From Amycolatopsis regifaucium (GTDB lineage: Bacteria; Actinomycetota; Actinomycetes; Mycobacteriales; Pseudonocardiaceae), in contig NZ_LQCI01000024.1 of NCBI RefSeq assembly GCF_001613935.1, positions 1 to 64,000 on the forward strand: a stretch of DNA of 64,000 nt, read 5' to 3'. The notes under the pieces were generated by a model, which saw only the letters and a program-made list of their open reading frames with translations, made no database searches and was not told where the DNA came from. A program made the translations under genes and the position numbers. Of the stretch, positions 1 through 9,282 are shown piece after piece; the stretch's first letter is position 1; each line of letters starts with the position of its first letter.

Positions 1-83
1 AATCCCGAACCAGCCCCGAATCCGCTTTCCGCGGCCCTCCAGGCCTCCGGTAGGGATTCCCCTTACGAGCAGAACAGCCGCGA

Positions 84-416
84 TCAAGGCCGCACGGCCT
101 GAGCCTGACGGGCAGCACCCACACTCAGCACCGGCCCGGTCGGCAGCAAATCGAGCAATCGCATCGACACCGCAACCGCCGCCGATTCCGTATAACCCAG
201 CGCGGCAACGGTCTCCGCATCAGCCAAAGGATATTTCTCCCCCACTTCGGTCACCAGATACATCACACCCAAGGACGCATTCGGTGCGGGCACATCCCGG
301 GCGAGAACACCCCTGCCTGCCGATATCGAGACCCGGTCGGAGAAGCCGGAAAGTTCTGTGCACACCGTCCATGGGCCGTCGCGGTGCGACTGAACGTGGA
401 CTTCATGAAGTCGACC
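84..416 (-). pseudogene. eccB: eccB 3'-terminal relic (type VII secretion protein EccB)
   Basis: The reading frame carries the characteristic end of EccB, the membrane/extracytoplasmic subunit of ESX secretion systems: 'YLVTEVGEKYPL' followed by an 'AALGY' segment and the terminal 'LLDLLPTGPVL'. Only about 110 residues match, whereas EccB proteins are usually near 470-500 residues, so the N-terminal transmembrane part and most of the periplasmic body are absent. The upstream side is occupied by the ssgA-like gene on the same strand, so the missing part is not simply frameshifted nearby. I infer a non-functional remnant. Nothing else of an ESX locus is visible, although genes left of base 1 cannot be excluded. 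Confidence 0.6.
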
Positions 417-475
417 CTCAAGATGGACGGAGCGCGTCAGCTGGGACCGAGGGGCGACCTCAGCCGACGCGACAC

Positions 476-946
476 TCAGCCGGAAACAATACGGTGAAGC
501 TCGAATTCGAAGTCGATCCAAAGAAACTCTTCGCCACGCGGCACCATGGCATGGCTGCAGTCCAGAAAGTCCTTCAGGTCTTCGGCTCCGATAGTGAAGC
601 TGGCGGCGCCGTCAGGTGTCTTCAGATCGATCCGCACCCCTTCGGGGTTCGTGGTCGACGGGCTGATCCGGACGTCGCCCTCTCCCGAGGGCGCGAGCAG
701 GCCGGCAACCAGGAGTTCACGCGAAAACAACCAGTCGATCTCGTTCGGGGTCTCACGCAGGAAACGCGCCCTGATCGCGAAAGGATCCGTGGTGTCGTAG
801 CGCAGTTCGACATCGACGAGCACATCATCCACGTTCGGAATCGCCCTTACGAAGACGACGTCGTGACTGTGAGCCACGTGCTTGATCGAGACGTTCGCGG
901 ACGTTGATGGGGTTACCTCGTTGTTCATGGTCCCCAGTGTTGCCAT
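476..946 (-). CDS. SsgA/SsgB-family sporulation and cell division protein (SALP)
   Basis: A protein of about 156 residues with the SsgA-like signature: 'VELRYDTTDPFAIRARF', then an 'IDWLFSRELLVAGL' stretch, 'GEGDVRI' and a C-terminal 'LDCSHAMVPRGEE' segment. SALPs control septum-site selection and cell-wall remodelling in sporulating actinomycetes by helping to place FtsZ; they are small cytosolic proteins without catalytic residues. The start at 946 ('MATLGTMNN') is chosen because homology begins about 30 residues later and a GAAG lies 5 bases upstream; an ATG at 928 is an alternative. A longer upstream extension to 1168 looks like noise. Downstream it runs into the eccB relic. Family assignment is firm; which SALP it is cannot be told. 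Confidence 0.85.
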   Translation of the reverse strand: MATLGTMNNEVTPSTSANVSIKHVAHSHDVVFVRAIPNVDDVLVDVELRYDTTDPFAIRARFLRETPNEIDWLFSRELLVAGLLAPSGEGDVRISPSTTNPEGVRIDLKTPDGAASFTIGAEDLKDFLDCSHAMVPRGEEFLWIDFEFELHRIVSG

Positions 947-1326
947 CGAGACTTCATTTCCCCTAAACACGCCGTTCCTGGCCACGGAACCGCCAGTCGG
1001 GTACCGACCCGCTACGCTGAGTAGGTGGCTGCCCCGCTTCGGCGGCCGCGGCGATTCGGACAGGTTGCCGAGGCCCAGGGCGGTCCGACCGCGCCGGACG
1101 CAGACACTGAGGCAAAGTAACCGAACGGACAGCCGACGCTGCGGATCATTTGCCTTGCCGAGAGCCATGGTGAACGGTCTGTGCAGTCGAACCGGCGCCG
1201 GATTCGGCCAGGTCGGAATGACGAGAGGTGTGCCGACACCGTCCTCGGTGACGGCCTGCGGCCCGGGAAGCGGACGCCGGCCGGATCATCCTCGTGGGGA
1301 GGCACGTGTGTCAGGCTGGCGGCAGC
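947..1326. other. Intergenic, no gene recognised
   Basis: The open frames across this stretch are arginine/proline-rich shadows without recognisable homology. It presumably holds the promoter of the ssgA-like gene. I see no hairpin or convincing operator apart from the repeat that starts at 1327. Confidence 0.5.
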
Positions 1327-1373
1327 GTGAAGGACCCCTCCACTACCTTCAGGGTAGGCAAGTAGGCCTTCAC
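1327..1373. repeat. Degenerate copy of the TGAAGGCC palindromic hairpin element
   Basis: Begins GTGAAGG and ends GGCCTTCAC with a central CAGGGTAGG, matching the layout of the two good copies at 37690-37744 and 62207-62261. Several stem mismatches show it has decayed. It lies about 70 bases beyond the breakpoint of the truncated ligase gene (1442-1615), on its 3' side. Confidence 0.7.
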
Positions 1374-1441
1374 AGACCCGGCGAGCGCGATGTCCAGCAC
1401 CCCACATGCGCCTTACCCTTCGAGAACTGAGGTTGGGTAAG

Positions 1442-1615
1442 TATCCGGGTGGCTGTAGCCTGCCACTGCGCCCAAGTCCACGAACGGCCGCCATCGGTCA
1501 CGGCGACCGAAGACGGGTTCGGGGTGGACGCCGCGGCGAACAATGCCGGGAAGGTGAGCCCCAAAGGCTTTCCGGTGGAAGGCATCGATGCTCGGGCAAC
1601 TGCGGTGGTGTTCAT
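1442..1615 (-). pseudogene. 5' fragment of an AMP-dependent acid ligase gene
   Basis: An ATG at 1615 has a good ribosome site (GGAGTGGACG then ATG) and opens a frame containing 'LTFPALFAAAS', 'SSVAVTDGGRSWTWAQW' and 'QATATRI'. This aligns with the first ~40 residues of the PKS loading ligase in this window ('YTLPSLFAESA', 'RYRSWAQWHAEANALA') and with ANL-family ligases generally. After about 58 codons the similarity stops and only unrelated sequence plus the hairpin relic at 1327 follows; the nucleotide-binding motifs and the rest of the ~500-residue enzyme are gone. It is read as the broken start of a second aryl/acyl ligase gene related to the cluster at 13-25 kb. Confidence 0.55.
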
Positions 1616-2128
1616 CGTCCACTCCGTTCGAGCTGTGCGCTCGTGAGCGCCAGGAGTTCGCCCAGGCAGGGTTCGCAGAGCGGTCACCACACGTGTGCGT
1701 CGTGGTTCTCGCCCAGTGACGCCAAGTGAAGGTTTGCTGTTCGTGTAGCCGCGCGCTACTTCGTGCGCGTCGGTGTGCCCGAAGGACTCCACGAGTGTGT
1801 ACTTTTACGCAGCAGCAACCACAGGCCAGTCGCAGGCAGCCTCGGTGCGGATCGCGGTGACCAGCGCGGCGTCGATCGGGTCGGCCGGATGACCTGAGCC
1901 CCTGTTCCGTAATCAGGTGGATCACGCTACGACTGTCAGGCAGCTTCCGTGCCCGAAAGTCCCCAGTGTCGAAGTCACCTAGGCGGCCGGATGCTCTACT
2001 TGACTTTCTTTGACACTTACCCGGGCGAAGCGTCGATGACTATTCGGCAATACCCGAAGATTGTGCTTTCAAGTGAGCGGGAGGCTGCGGCCCAGTCCGG
2101 TTCAGGCCCCTGAAACAGAAAGGCGACT
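1616..2128. other. Intergenic, no gene recognised
   Basis: Half a kilobase without a convincing coding frame, between the divergent ligase relic and the acyltransferase gene at 2129. Short overlapping frames on both strands show no family motif. It may contain the promoters of both flanking genes. Confidence 0.45.
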
Positions 2129-3427
2129 GTGGCGACTCCTGACACCGTTCCCGCGAAACCGGACATGACGTTACGCGTGGACCGGTTGACTCGTTCTTTC
2201 ATGTACATGCAACATATCTGCGCGCCGACCGACCTTTACTTCGGCGCCCTGCTTCAACTGCGGGGCTTTGCACCCAGCGTGGACATGTTGCGGGCGCTGG
2301 TCAGCGAGCACCTCGACACCCCTCCTGTGCTGACTCACCGCCTTGCCTCCACACACGACGGTGATCTGCGCTGGGAGCGCGATCCCCACTTCGACCTGCG
2401 AGCGCATGTCGGCGAATTGGCTGATCTGGCGGTGCGGCCCGAGCCTGCGCATATGTGGCTGGAGTCGGATCCGGGCCGGCAACGGCCGCTGTGGCGAATG
2501 TGGCTGTTGCCCGGAGACGGCGACAACTGGGGACTCGGCTACGTCGTCCACCACGCCGCGCAGGACGGCACCTCGATGATTCGCACTCTTGAACAGCTCT
2601 TCGGGGACAGAAAAACCGCTACCGCGAACGCCGGGCAATCGGACAAGCGTCGATCCCGACCGTGGCGAGCGCTGCGCGCCGTTCCCATCCTGCTGGCGAC
2701 CCGGAAACCCGCGGCCGGCATCGCCACCTTGCCTACCTTCCCGGGCGCCGGGCGCCACCTGACGTCGCGCACAGTTCCCCTTTCGGACCTGCGCACCATC
2801 AGCGCGGCGAGCGGGGCGACGGTCGGCCAGGCGCACTTGGCCGCATTGAGCGGAGCGATCCGGCGGTGGAGCCCGCTGGATTTCACCGGAAGGTCCGAGC
2901 GAGACCGCCGTCGTGTGCTGCCTGTGTGCGTCCCGGTGGACACCAGAGAACCAGCAGAGGGAGACGTGACGACCGGGAACCTGATCGGCTTGATGCCAGT
3001 CGGATTGCCCTGCGGCGAACCGGACCCTTGGCGTCGGCTGCGGCGGGTGATGTCACGCGCGTCGCGTAACAGGATCGTGACCGGAAAATCCGCGTTGAGG
3101 GCATTGACCGATGACGTGCCCGTGCGGATCGCATTCGCCTGCCTGGCTCGGCTCGGAGACCGCCGCACTGTCGCGTTGACCGCATCCAGCTTCCGCTCCA
3201 TCGCACCGCTGACCGTGGCGGGCACCCCAGTGGACAACGTCATCGCCATCCCGTGGCTGCCACCCCAGCACGGTTGCTTCAGCATTCTGACCCGCTATAA
3301 AAACCGGGCGACGCTCTCGGTACTCACGGCTGGTGGTCCAGACACGTCGGCAGCTCTCGCCGACCACTGGGTAGAGGCCGTCAGCGAACTGCGAGAGGCG
3401 TGCCGACGGGTGAGCAATGGCACGTAA
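2129..3427 (+). CDS. WS/DGAT-like condensation-superfamily acyltransferase
   Basis: A 432-residue protein with the CoA-dependent acyltransferase motif HHxxxDG, seen as 'HHAAQDG' at about residues 141-147, where the second His is the usual catalytic base. N-terminal 'VDRLTRSFMYMQH' resembles the opening of wax ester synthase/diacylglycerol acyltransferases, and the C-terminal half fits the DUF1298-type second lobe. Such enzymes esterify alcohols or diacylglycerol with acyl-CoA at the membrane; relatives (Pap, NRPS condensation domains) acylate polyketides or peptides. GTG at 2129 is used (AAAGG upstream); ATG at 2165 is possible. It stands alone, convergent with the peptidase gene. A role in acylating the product of the nearby PKS cannot be excluded but is not shown. 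Confidence 0.75.
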   Translation: MATPDTVPAKPDMTLRVDRLTRSFMYMQHICAPTDLYFGALLQLRGFAPSVDMLRALVSEHLDTPPVLTHRLASTHDGDLRWERDPHFDLRAHVGELADLAVRPEPAHMWLESDPGRQRPLWRMWLLPGDGDNWGLGYVVHHAAQDGTSMIRTLEQLFGDRKTATANAGQSDKRRSRPWRALRAVPILLATRKPAAGIATLPTFPGAGRHLTSRTVPLSDLRTISAASGATVGQAHLAALSGAIRRWSPLDFTGRSERDRRRVLPVCVPVDTREPAEGDVTTGNLIGLMPVGLPCGEPDPWRRLRRVMSRASRNRIVTGKSALRALTDDVPVRIAFACLARLGDRRTVALTASSFRSIAPLTVAGTPVDNVIAIPWLPPQHGCFSILTRYKNRATLSVLTAGGPDTSAALADHWVEAVSELREACRRVSNGT

Positions 3428-3629
3428 GCCGGAGAGGTTCGTGCGGTCGTTGGAGCCGGAGAAGGTACAGCGGCTGGTGAAGCCGGTGCCGCGAAGGACA
3501 GTGGACGGACCAAACGCGCGAGCGTGAAGGTCCTAATCGGACTCGGAAGAGCCCGGTCCTGGTTCGTGCGGCTTCGGGGCAGAAGCGTCCTCTGCCGAAG
3601 GCTCCTACAGGACAGTCTGAGGAGACCAG

Positions 3630-3664
3630 GCCTCCGCTGGTGGGGATCGGTCACCAGCAGAGGC
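3630..3664. terminator. Hairpin between convergent genes
   Basis: GCCTC-C-GCTGGTG and CACCAGC-A-GAGGC form an imperfect stem around a 9-base loop. It sits between the 3' ends of the acyltransferase (3427) and the peptidase (3683), the expected place for a bidirectional terminator. There is no T-run. Confidence 0.5.
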
Positions 3665-3682
3665 CCGGCTCGCTTCACTTAA

Positions 3683-5305
3683 TCATGCGCCGGGCGGTGC
3701 CAGCAGCGGGACCCCGGGGATTGTCTGATCCTGGGGAAGGACGCCGTCGGCGAGATAGCTGTCGACGATGTCGTCCAGTCGCTTGTTGGGGACAGGGGTG
3801 GCCGCGTAGAGGCCGTGGTCACCTTCGTCGGAGACGGTGATCATCCGGGAGCCCTCGAACCCCGCGTGCGCGAGGCGGGCGCCTTCGATCGGCGTCGCCG
3901 GGTCCTTCTCCGACTGGATCATCAGGACCGGCGGAACGCCCCGGCCGTTCACGACCTGCGTCGGCGTTCCCTGCTTGTTCCAGAAAATGCACGCCTGGTA
4001 GTGCCGCGACGGGCCGAGCAGCATCCACCCCTTGTCGATGTAGCGCTGCGACTCCGCGACGACGCTTTCGCGGTCACCGGGCCAGGGGCCGTCGTTGCAC
4101 TGGATCGTCCAGAAACTCGCCTGGTACGAGTCGTCGACGACCGCGGCGGGCCGCGGCCCGAGCTGGTCGGCAGCCAAGTTCTGCTCGGCCTGCTTGAGCT
4201 GCCGGACAGCCGCGTCCTTCTGCTCGGCCGTGGCCTCCTGACGGGTCAGCTCGCGGATGTTGACCAGCGAGGTGGCCGCCCAGTGGAACCGGTTCTTGTT
4301 GTACACCCCGGTTACGGCGAAGGAGCCGAAGTCGTCCGGCGTGATCGTTGTTCCGCCGTACTCGACCGGGCGGGCAGCCACGGCCGCGCGGATGTCTTCG
4401 AAGGTCTGCAGAGCCTCTTTGGCGGTGGCGCCCAAGTGGTAGACGTTGTCGTACTTGGCCAACCAAGGCAGGAAGTCCTGCTGCCAGCGCCGTTCGAAGC
4501 CGAGCGCCTGCTGGCGGAACATCGCCTCACGCCAGCTGACGGCGGTGAAGTTCACGGCGGAGTCCAGCACGAACCGCCCGACGTGCTGCGGGAACCGCTG
4601 CGCGTAGTGGGCGCCCAGCCACGTGCCCGCCGAGTAGCCGACCCAGTTGATCTTCGATCGCTTCAGCAGCAGCCGCAACAGATCGATGTCCCGAGTGGTC
4701 TGGTCGGTGTTGATCAGTGGGCCGAGGTCACCGGAGTACTGCTGGCAGGCCTCCGCCGCGCGTTGCTGGTTGTCGAGGGCGCGTCGCAGGTTCGCGGGGG
4801 ACCGATCCCGTGAATCGACATTCGGGATCGAGGCGGGTACGCCGCCGCAGGAGATCTTCGTGCTCATACCGGTTCCGCGCGGGTCGAAACCGATGATCTC
4901 CTGGTTGACCCGCACCCGCTTCTGGTTGCGCAGCCGGGAGATGAAAGACCGGCCGTCCGCGCCGGGTCCGCCGGGGTTGACGAACACCGACTCCGTCGCC
5001 GGGCCGGACGACGGAAGCCTGTTGACCGCGATGGTGAGGTCCCGCCCCTCTTCGGGCCGGTACCAGTCCCGCGGAGTCACATAGGTCGCGCACTCCATGT
5101 TCTCGGCTCCAGGCGGCGGTGCCGACGGCAGTTCGTCGGCGGCGCATGGATGCCAGTTCAGCTGCTGACTCGCGTATCGCGATGGAACAGGGGTGGAGTT
5201 GAGCGCCCCGGCTCCTTCGGCGGGATCCGCGAAGGCGGGCGTCAGCCCGGCCAGCATGGTGCCTGCGATGGCCGGAATGGCCACCGCATAACGGATTCTC
5301 TTCAT
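3683..5305 (-). CDS. Secreted tripeptidyl aminopeptidase-like alpha/beta hydrolase (peptidase S33/S37-like, SlpD/E type)
   Basis: A 540-residue exported hydrolase. Residues 1-27 are a Sec signal peptide (basic 'MKRIR', hydrophobic core, 'AFA' before a likely cleavage at DP). The oxyanion-side motif 'VNPGGPGADG' (about 109-118) and nucleophile elbow 'GYSAGT' (Ser about 225) are those of Streptomyces tripeptidyl aminopeptidases and SlpD/SlpE. The C-terminal TAP-like domain supplies the acid ('QSEKDPATP') and His ('DEGDHGLY'). It would release tripeptides or hydrolyse related substrates outside the cell. The length matches the family. It is monocistronic, transcribed away from a 700-base gap, and convergent with the acyltransferase gene. 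Exact substrate unknown. Confidence 0.9.
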   Translation of the reverse strand: MKRIRYAVAIPAIAGTMLAGLTPAFADPAEGAGALNSTPVPSRYASQQLNWHPCAADELPSAPPPGAENMECATYVTPRDWYRPEEGRDLTIAVNRLPSSGPATESVFVNPGGPGADGRSFISRLRNQKRVRVNQEIIGFDPRGTGMSTKISCGGVPASIPNVDSRDRSPANLRRALDNQQRAAEACQQYSGDLGPLINTDQTTRDIDLLRLLLKRSKINWVGYSAGTWLGAHYAQRFPQHVGRFVLDSAVNFTAVSWREAMFRQQALGFERRWQQDFLPWLAKYDNVYHLGATAKEALQTFEDIRAAVAARPVEYGGTTITPDDFGSFAVTGVYNKNRFHWAATSLVNIRELTRQEATAEQKDAAVRQLKQAEQNLAADQLGPRPAAVVDDSYQASFWTIQCNDGPWPGDRESVVAESQRYIDKGWMLLGPSRHYQACIFWNKQGTPTQVVNGRGVPPVLMIQSEKDPATPIEGARLAHAGFEGSRMITVSDEGDHGLYAATPVPNKRLDDIVDSYLADGVLPQDQTIPGVPLLAPPGA

Positions 5306-6010
5306 TTTTCGTAGCCCCAGTTTTGGTTGTCGACCCCAGTGAGGACCGCGCTGTCACACGGCCGTACGTAGTGATATCAACATTTTCCTTCGCTGGCAAG
5401 CGATTCCGGACGCCCGCCGGACGCTGGGCTTGATCGCGGGCGGGGGGATCGAATCCAACCAGACGCGCGGCGAACACTGCTTGGGATCAAAGGTCTTTGG
5501 CGCGTCCCACGATTTTGGCAGCGCGATGGCAGATTCGCCGAACACGTTATCGAGAGCATCGTCGTCCGCGCTGATTGACACGTCGATATCTGAACCGGCA
5601 AGGGTGCTGTGTGAGCCGAAAAGGAGGTGTACTGGCTTCCAGAGTCGGAACGTGAATCGTTTGTCCGCCCGCCGGCTCTTCCGACAGTCACGTAGACAGC
5701 CATCATGCTGAACCGCAGCCAGAAGTCACGGCCGTCCCGCGGGAGCCAACGTCCACTCTCGCGAACCCCAGGGGCTCCTTGAGTCGGACCCGTCGTCACC
5801 ACTCACGACCCATCCCGGCCACCGCCGCAGAGGCAAGAATCGCGCCCTGACGGTCCGGCCAGGATGGCCGGCTGCGCCCGTCGAAGTACGATAAATAAGG
5901 ATGTCCGCCGCCCAGGTGGTGGAAAACGGCCCGCGAATGCGTTTTCGCGACCCGATCCGCTGTGGCCAGGCCGGTTGGCGACAGAGCAGGTAGGCGGGAC
6001 GAGGGAGAGC
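5306..6010. other. Intergenic between divergent peptidase and LuxR genes
   Basis: About 700 bases with no frame showing a known family. It should carry the promoters of the secreted peptidase and of the LuxR-type regulator, whose strong ribosome site (GAGGGAGAGC) lies at its right edge. No repeat stands out. Confidence 0.5.
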
Positions 6011-7417
6011 ATGACCGAACTGGGCAAGCCGGATGATGCGGCGGCCGCGCTTGAAGCAATCGAGGCCGCGCGTAAGGAACGGGCACGGTTGAGCAAGCTG
6101 GGCCGATGGTGTGAAGCCAACGAGGCCGCTTTGAGCACCTTGCACCAGGTCCTCTCGATGGGCTCCCCCGACATCGTCGGACCGGACCTGGGTGGGCTGG
6201 TCTACGTCGCGGGCAGTCCCCGACCTGGGCCGCAGACCTCCGGCCGGCACGGCTATCCCGTTCCGCCGGAGCGCCTGAGCGCGACGCAAGCGATGTTGCT
6301 GGTGAACCAAGGAAACCAACCTCTGGAAGCGGCCGAACTGGCCCACCGGGCCCTGAAGTCGTTCAACTGGCGAGATGTCGGCAGTTTCTGGTATTCTGTT
6401 CTGTCGTTTGCATACCTCGACGACGGTGATACGGCTCAGCGCTATTGCGAGCGTGCCACGACACGTTTGGGATGGTCGACTTCGTCGACGCTCACAGTGC
6501 TCCGAGCTCGTGTCACGGCTCTCAACGGAGACTCTGTCACCGCCGTGCGACTGCTGCTTCCTGCTATCGCCGACGGTGTCGGGGAGCAATTCACCGAGGT
6601 CGCGGTGGCCTGGGCCATCGAGGCCTTGGTCGATCTCGGTGATCTCGATCGTGCGGACGATCTGATGCGCACGCATGGTCTCAGCGGCACCTTGGACGGC
6701 GTCATCGATCGCGCTGAAGTCCTCGCGGCGCGCGGTCGCCTGAAGCGGGCGATCGGGCAACCGGAGTCGGCCTTCGAGGACTTCATCGCCTGCGGCCGAG
6801 AGCTCGCCGACTGGGGGGTCACCAATCCCGCCGTCATCCCGTGGCGGTCACGCGCGGCGCTCTGCGCCGCCGCGACAGGGCGCGGGACCCTCGCGCTCGC
6901 CCTTGCCGAGGAGGAACTCACCCAGGCGAGACGCTGGGGTACCGCGCGCGTCATCGGTACTGCCTTGCGTGCGGTCGGCCTGGTGTCCACCGCGGGCCGG
7001 GATATCGAGCTCTTGAAGAAGGCGGCCGGACTGCTGGCTCGCAGTGGTGCGCGGAACACCCTGATGGAAGCCCAGTACGAACTCGCGGTGAAGCTGAAGC
7101 TGGAAGGGCGCCACGATGCGGCCCGGACCGCCCTCCTGGACTCCCGGGAAACAGCGATCGCGATAGGCAACAGGGCATGGGAGGTCCGTGCTGACGACGC
7201 GATAAGACGGTGGACGGCAGCGGGCGTCACCTCGAAATTGTCTTCGAAAGAACGTGAAGTCGCAAACCTCGCCCAGACCGGGTTGAGCAACGAAGAGATC
7301 GCCAAGAGCTTGCGCTTGGCGATCTCGACTGTGGAGTTTCACCTCTCGAATACGTACCGCAAGCTCGCGATCTCCGGACGAAGCGAACTACGTTGCCTCA
7401 TGGTGCCCATTTTGTAG
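6011..7417 (+). CDS. LuxR-family transcriptional regulator with TPR-like N-terminus
   Basis: A 468-residue cytosolic regulator. The last ~60 residues are a LuxR/GerE helix-turn-helix: 'SSKEREVANLAQTGLSNEEI' and the recognition part 'STVEFHLSNTYRKL'. The preceding ~400 residues are helical, Ala/Leu/Arg-rich and TPR-like, as in the C-terminal parts of LAL/MalT-type regulators, but no Walker A ATPase precedes them. The ATG at 6011 is preferred to upstream codons because GAGGGAG lies 3 bases before it. A close relative is encoded at 9283-10515; the pair flanks the MFS gene. Both probably regulate the neighbouring transporter and/or the PKS cluster; the signal is unknown. Confidence 0.85.
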   Translation: MTELGKPDDAAAALEAIEAARKERARLSKLGRWCEANEAALSTLHQVLSMGSPDIVGPDLGGLVYVAGSPRPGPQTSGRHGYPVPPERLSATQAMLLVNQGNQPLEAAELAHRALKSFNWRDVGSFWYSVLSFAYLDDGDTAQRYCERATTRLGWSTSSTLTVLRARVTALNGDSVTAVRLLLPAIADGVGEQFTEVAVAWAIEALVDLGDLDRADDLMRTHGLSGTLDGVIDRAEVLAARGRLKRAIGQPESAFEDFIACGRELADWGVTNPAVIPWRSRAALCAAATGRGTLALALAEEELTQARRWGTARVIGTALRAVGLVSTAGRDIELLKKAAGLLARSGARNTLMEAQYELAVKLKLEGRHDAARTALLDSRETAIAIGNRAWEVRADDAIRRWTAAGVTSKLSSKEREVANLAQTGLSNEEIAKSLRLAISTVEFHLSNTYRKLAISGRSELRCLMVPIL

Positions 7418-7558
7418 GCCTCCAGACGTCGGCGGCCGGGCCCTGGTAGTGACCCTTTCAGTGAGGTCGCAGCCCTGGTGGCCGGCGGGACGGCCTGCTG
7501 GCTGCGGTGCGACCGGGAGGATCGTGGTCCACGCGGAGTCGGCGTTCTTCACGGCAGT

Positions 7559-8842
7559 TCAGGACAGATCCGAGTCCCGCACTGAGGCCGACGACCGATC
7601 ACAAGGTTCAGCGCGTCCCCGGATGTGGAGGGCGAGCATGAGGTTCAGCAGAGCGGCGATGCTCATGATCACGCAGGTGGCCAGAACTATGTCCTGAGCC
7701 GGAATTCGCGTCGCGGCGAGCGCGCCTCCGTAGGCCGGGCCGATAATGCCGCCGATGCGGCCGAGCGCGATGACCCATCCGACTCCAGTGGTCCGAAGCG
7801 GACCAGGGTACCTCGACATGGCCACGGCCATGAGGCCGTTGATCGAGGCGATCAAGCACATCCCGATACCGGCCAGGGCGATCAGCAGACCGACGTGACT
7901 CAGGGGCACCCGCGCCGCGACGAGGAGGAGGCCCGCGCCCAGCCCCGCGGTCGCGACGATCACGGTGGCCGCCGGAAAACGGGTCGTCAGCAGGACCAAG
8001 ACCGAGCCACCGAGCATACCGCCGAGACCGAATGCGGCGATCGCGAGCGGAGCTTCGGTAGGCCGCAGCCCATAGTCGGTCGCGAGCACCGGCGCCCAGG
8101 TGGTGATGACACTGATCGTGGTAACGACCAGCAGGGAGATCGCCCAAAGCCGCAGTGTCACCGGACGAAGGCTTACGACGAAAAGGTTCCGAACCGCCGC
8201 TTGGCCTCTCTCGGGTCGCCCTCGCGCACTCTCGGCAGGTTCGCGCATACCCCACCACAGGAATGGCATCAGCAACGCCGGAAGCGCCGCTCCGACCCAC
8301 AGGACCGACTCCCAGCCATAAGCGCTCATCAGGCTGCCCGCCGTGACCCCCGCGATGGTCGGCCCGACGGCAAGGCCGAGGCTGACCAGCACCGTGATCG
8401 TCTCCCGCCGATGGGAGGGACCGTTGTCGGCCGCCAACGAGGTCACCGGTGGCACGATGATCCCGAGTCCCACCCCCGTCAACAGCCGCGCCATCGACAG
8501 TGGCGGCAACGTTGTGATGACGGCTGTCCACGCCGATCCGACGGCGAAAAGCGCCGTGCCGGAGAGAATCACGCGACGTCGTCCGACTCGAGCACTGGCC
8601 CAGCCTGAACTCGAATACCCGATGACCAGCCCGATGTTCGCGATGACCAGCGGGAGGGTGAAGGCGGCCGCGTCGATCCTCCACTCGCTCACGAGGGTGG
8701 GAATCACCAGGCCGAGCGTGACGCCGTCGAAGCCGTCGAGGACGACGACCAAGAAGCCGAGTATCACCACACGCCATTGCACGGCTCCATCGCTCCGGGC
8801 AGCCGTTACGCTGGAATCCCGCCTGCGCCAGTCCCCGCTCAT
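7559..8842 (-). CDS. MFS transporter, aromatic acid:H+ symporter-like
   Basis: A 427-residue integral membrane protein with about 12 transmembrane helices. TM1 carries 'LDGFDGVTLG', the DGxD-type hallmark of the aromatic acid/H+ symporter group (PcaK, BenK), and the 2-3 loop has 'ARVGRRRVILSG', a variant of the MFS loop motif with its acidic residue missing. The start at 8842 leaves about 20 residues before TM1, as in relatives; the open frame extends to a TTG at 8965 without a ribosome site. It lies between two LuxR genes and a few kilobases from genes for chorismate-derived hydroxybenzoates, so import or export of an aromatic acid is plausible but unproven. Confidence 0.85.
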   Translation of the reverse strand: MSGDWRRRDSSVTAARSDGAVQWRVVILGFLVVVLDGFDGVTLGLVIPTLVSEWRIDAAAFTLPLVIANIGLVIGYSSSGWASARVGRRRVILSGTALFAVGSAWTAVITTLPPLSMARLLTGVGLGIIVPPVTSLAADNGPSHRRETITVLVSLGLAVGPTIAGVTAGSLMSAYGWESVLWVGAALPALLMPFLWWGMREPAESARGRPERGQAAVRNLFVVSLRPVTLRLWAISLLVVTTISVITTWAPVLATDYGLRPTEAPLAIAAFGLGGMLGGSVLVLLTTRFPAATVIVATAGLGAGLLLVAARVPLSHVGLLIALAGIGMCLIASINGLMAVAMSRYPGPLRTTGVGWVIALGRIGGIIGPAYGGALAATRIPAQDIVLATCVIMSIAALLNLMLALHIRGRAEPCDRSSASVRDSDLS

Positions 8843-9282
8843 TGCACCGAACTGTCCGAGGACGTGAATACTGTCGTCACCCGGGACGGCCGCGACGGCA
8901 CCGGCCGGGCCAGCCCCGTCCACATCGAACTCCGCTGCATCCCAACCTCTCGAAACCCATGACAAATAACCAGAGAGCCCCTTGACTCACTGCCCGACGA
9001 TCCCGTGGCCGCAGCACACTACCTTGCCGTGCCTCGACATGCCGCTCGAAGTTCCCGGCGAGACTCGCGAAAGGGCGGCCTGCCGGTTTCCATCGACGCG
9101 GCTAGCGGGATGTCTTTATGCGTCTCCCACCGTGAAGTATTCTCTGAGCGCGACGAAATAAGAGGACACAAAGCGGTCGGAGTCCTTTGCCCGAGCTCAA
9201 TCGTGAAGCGCGCAGGATCATGATTCCCAATCCCACCTTTCTTGGAGCGGTACATCAGGGCCGGACGGCGGCGGCCGGGCAC
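8843..9282. other. Intergenic between MFS gene and LuxR gene
   Basis: 440 bases upstream of the MFS gene and downstream of the second LuxR gene. No frame with recognisable homology. If the MFS start is really at the upstream TTG (8965) the gap is shorter. Confidence 0.45.

Noticed and set aside
3815..4813. 332-residue plus-strand frame opposite the secreted peptidase
   Set aside because: Shadow of the peptidase gene; no motif, and the minus-strand frame has signal peptide and catalytic triad.
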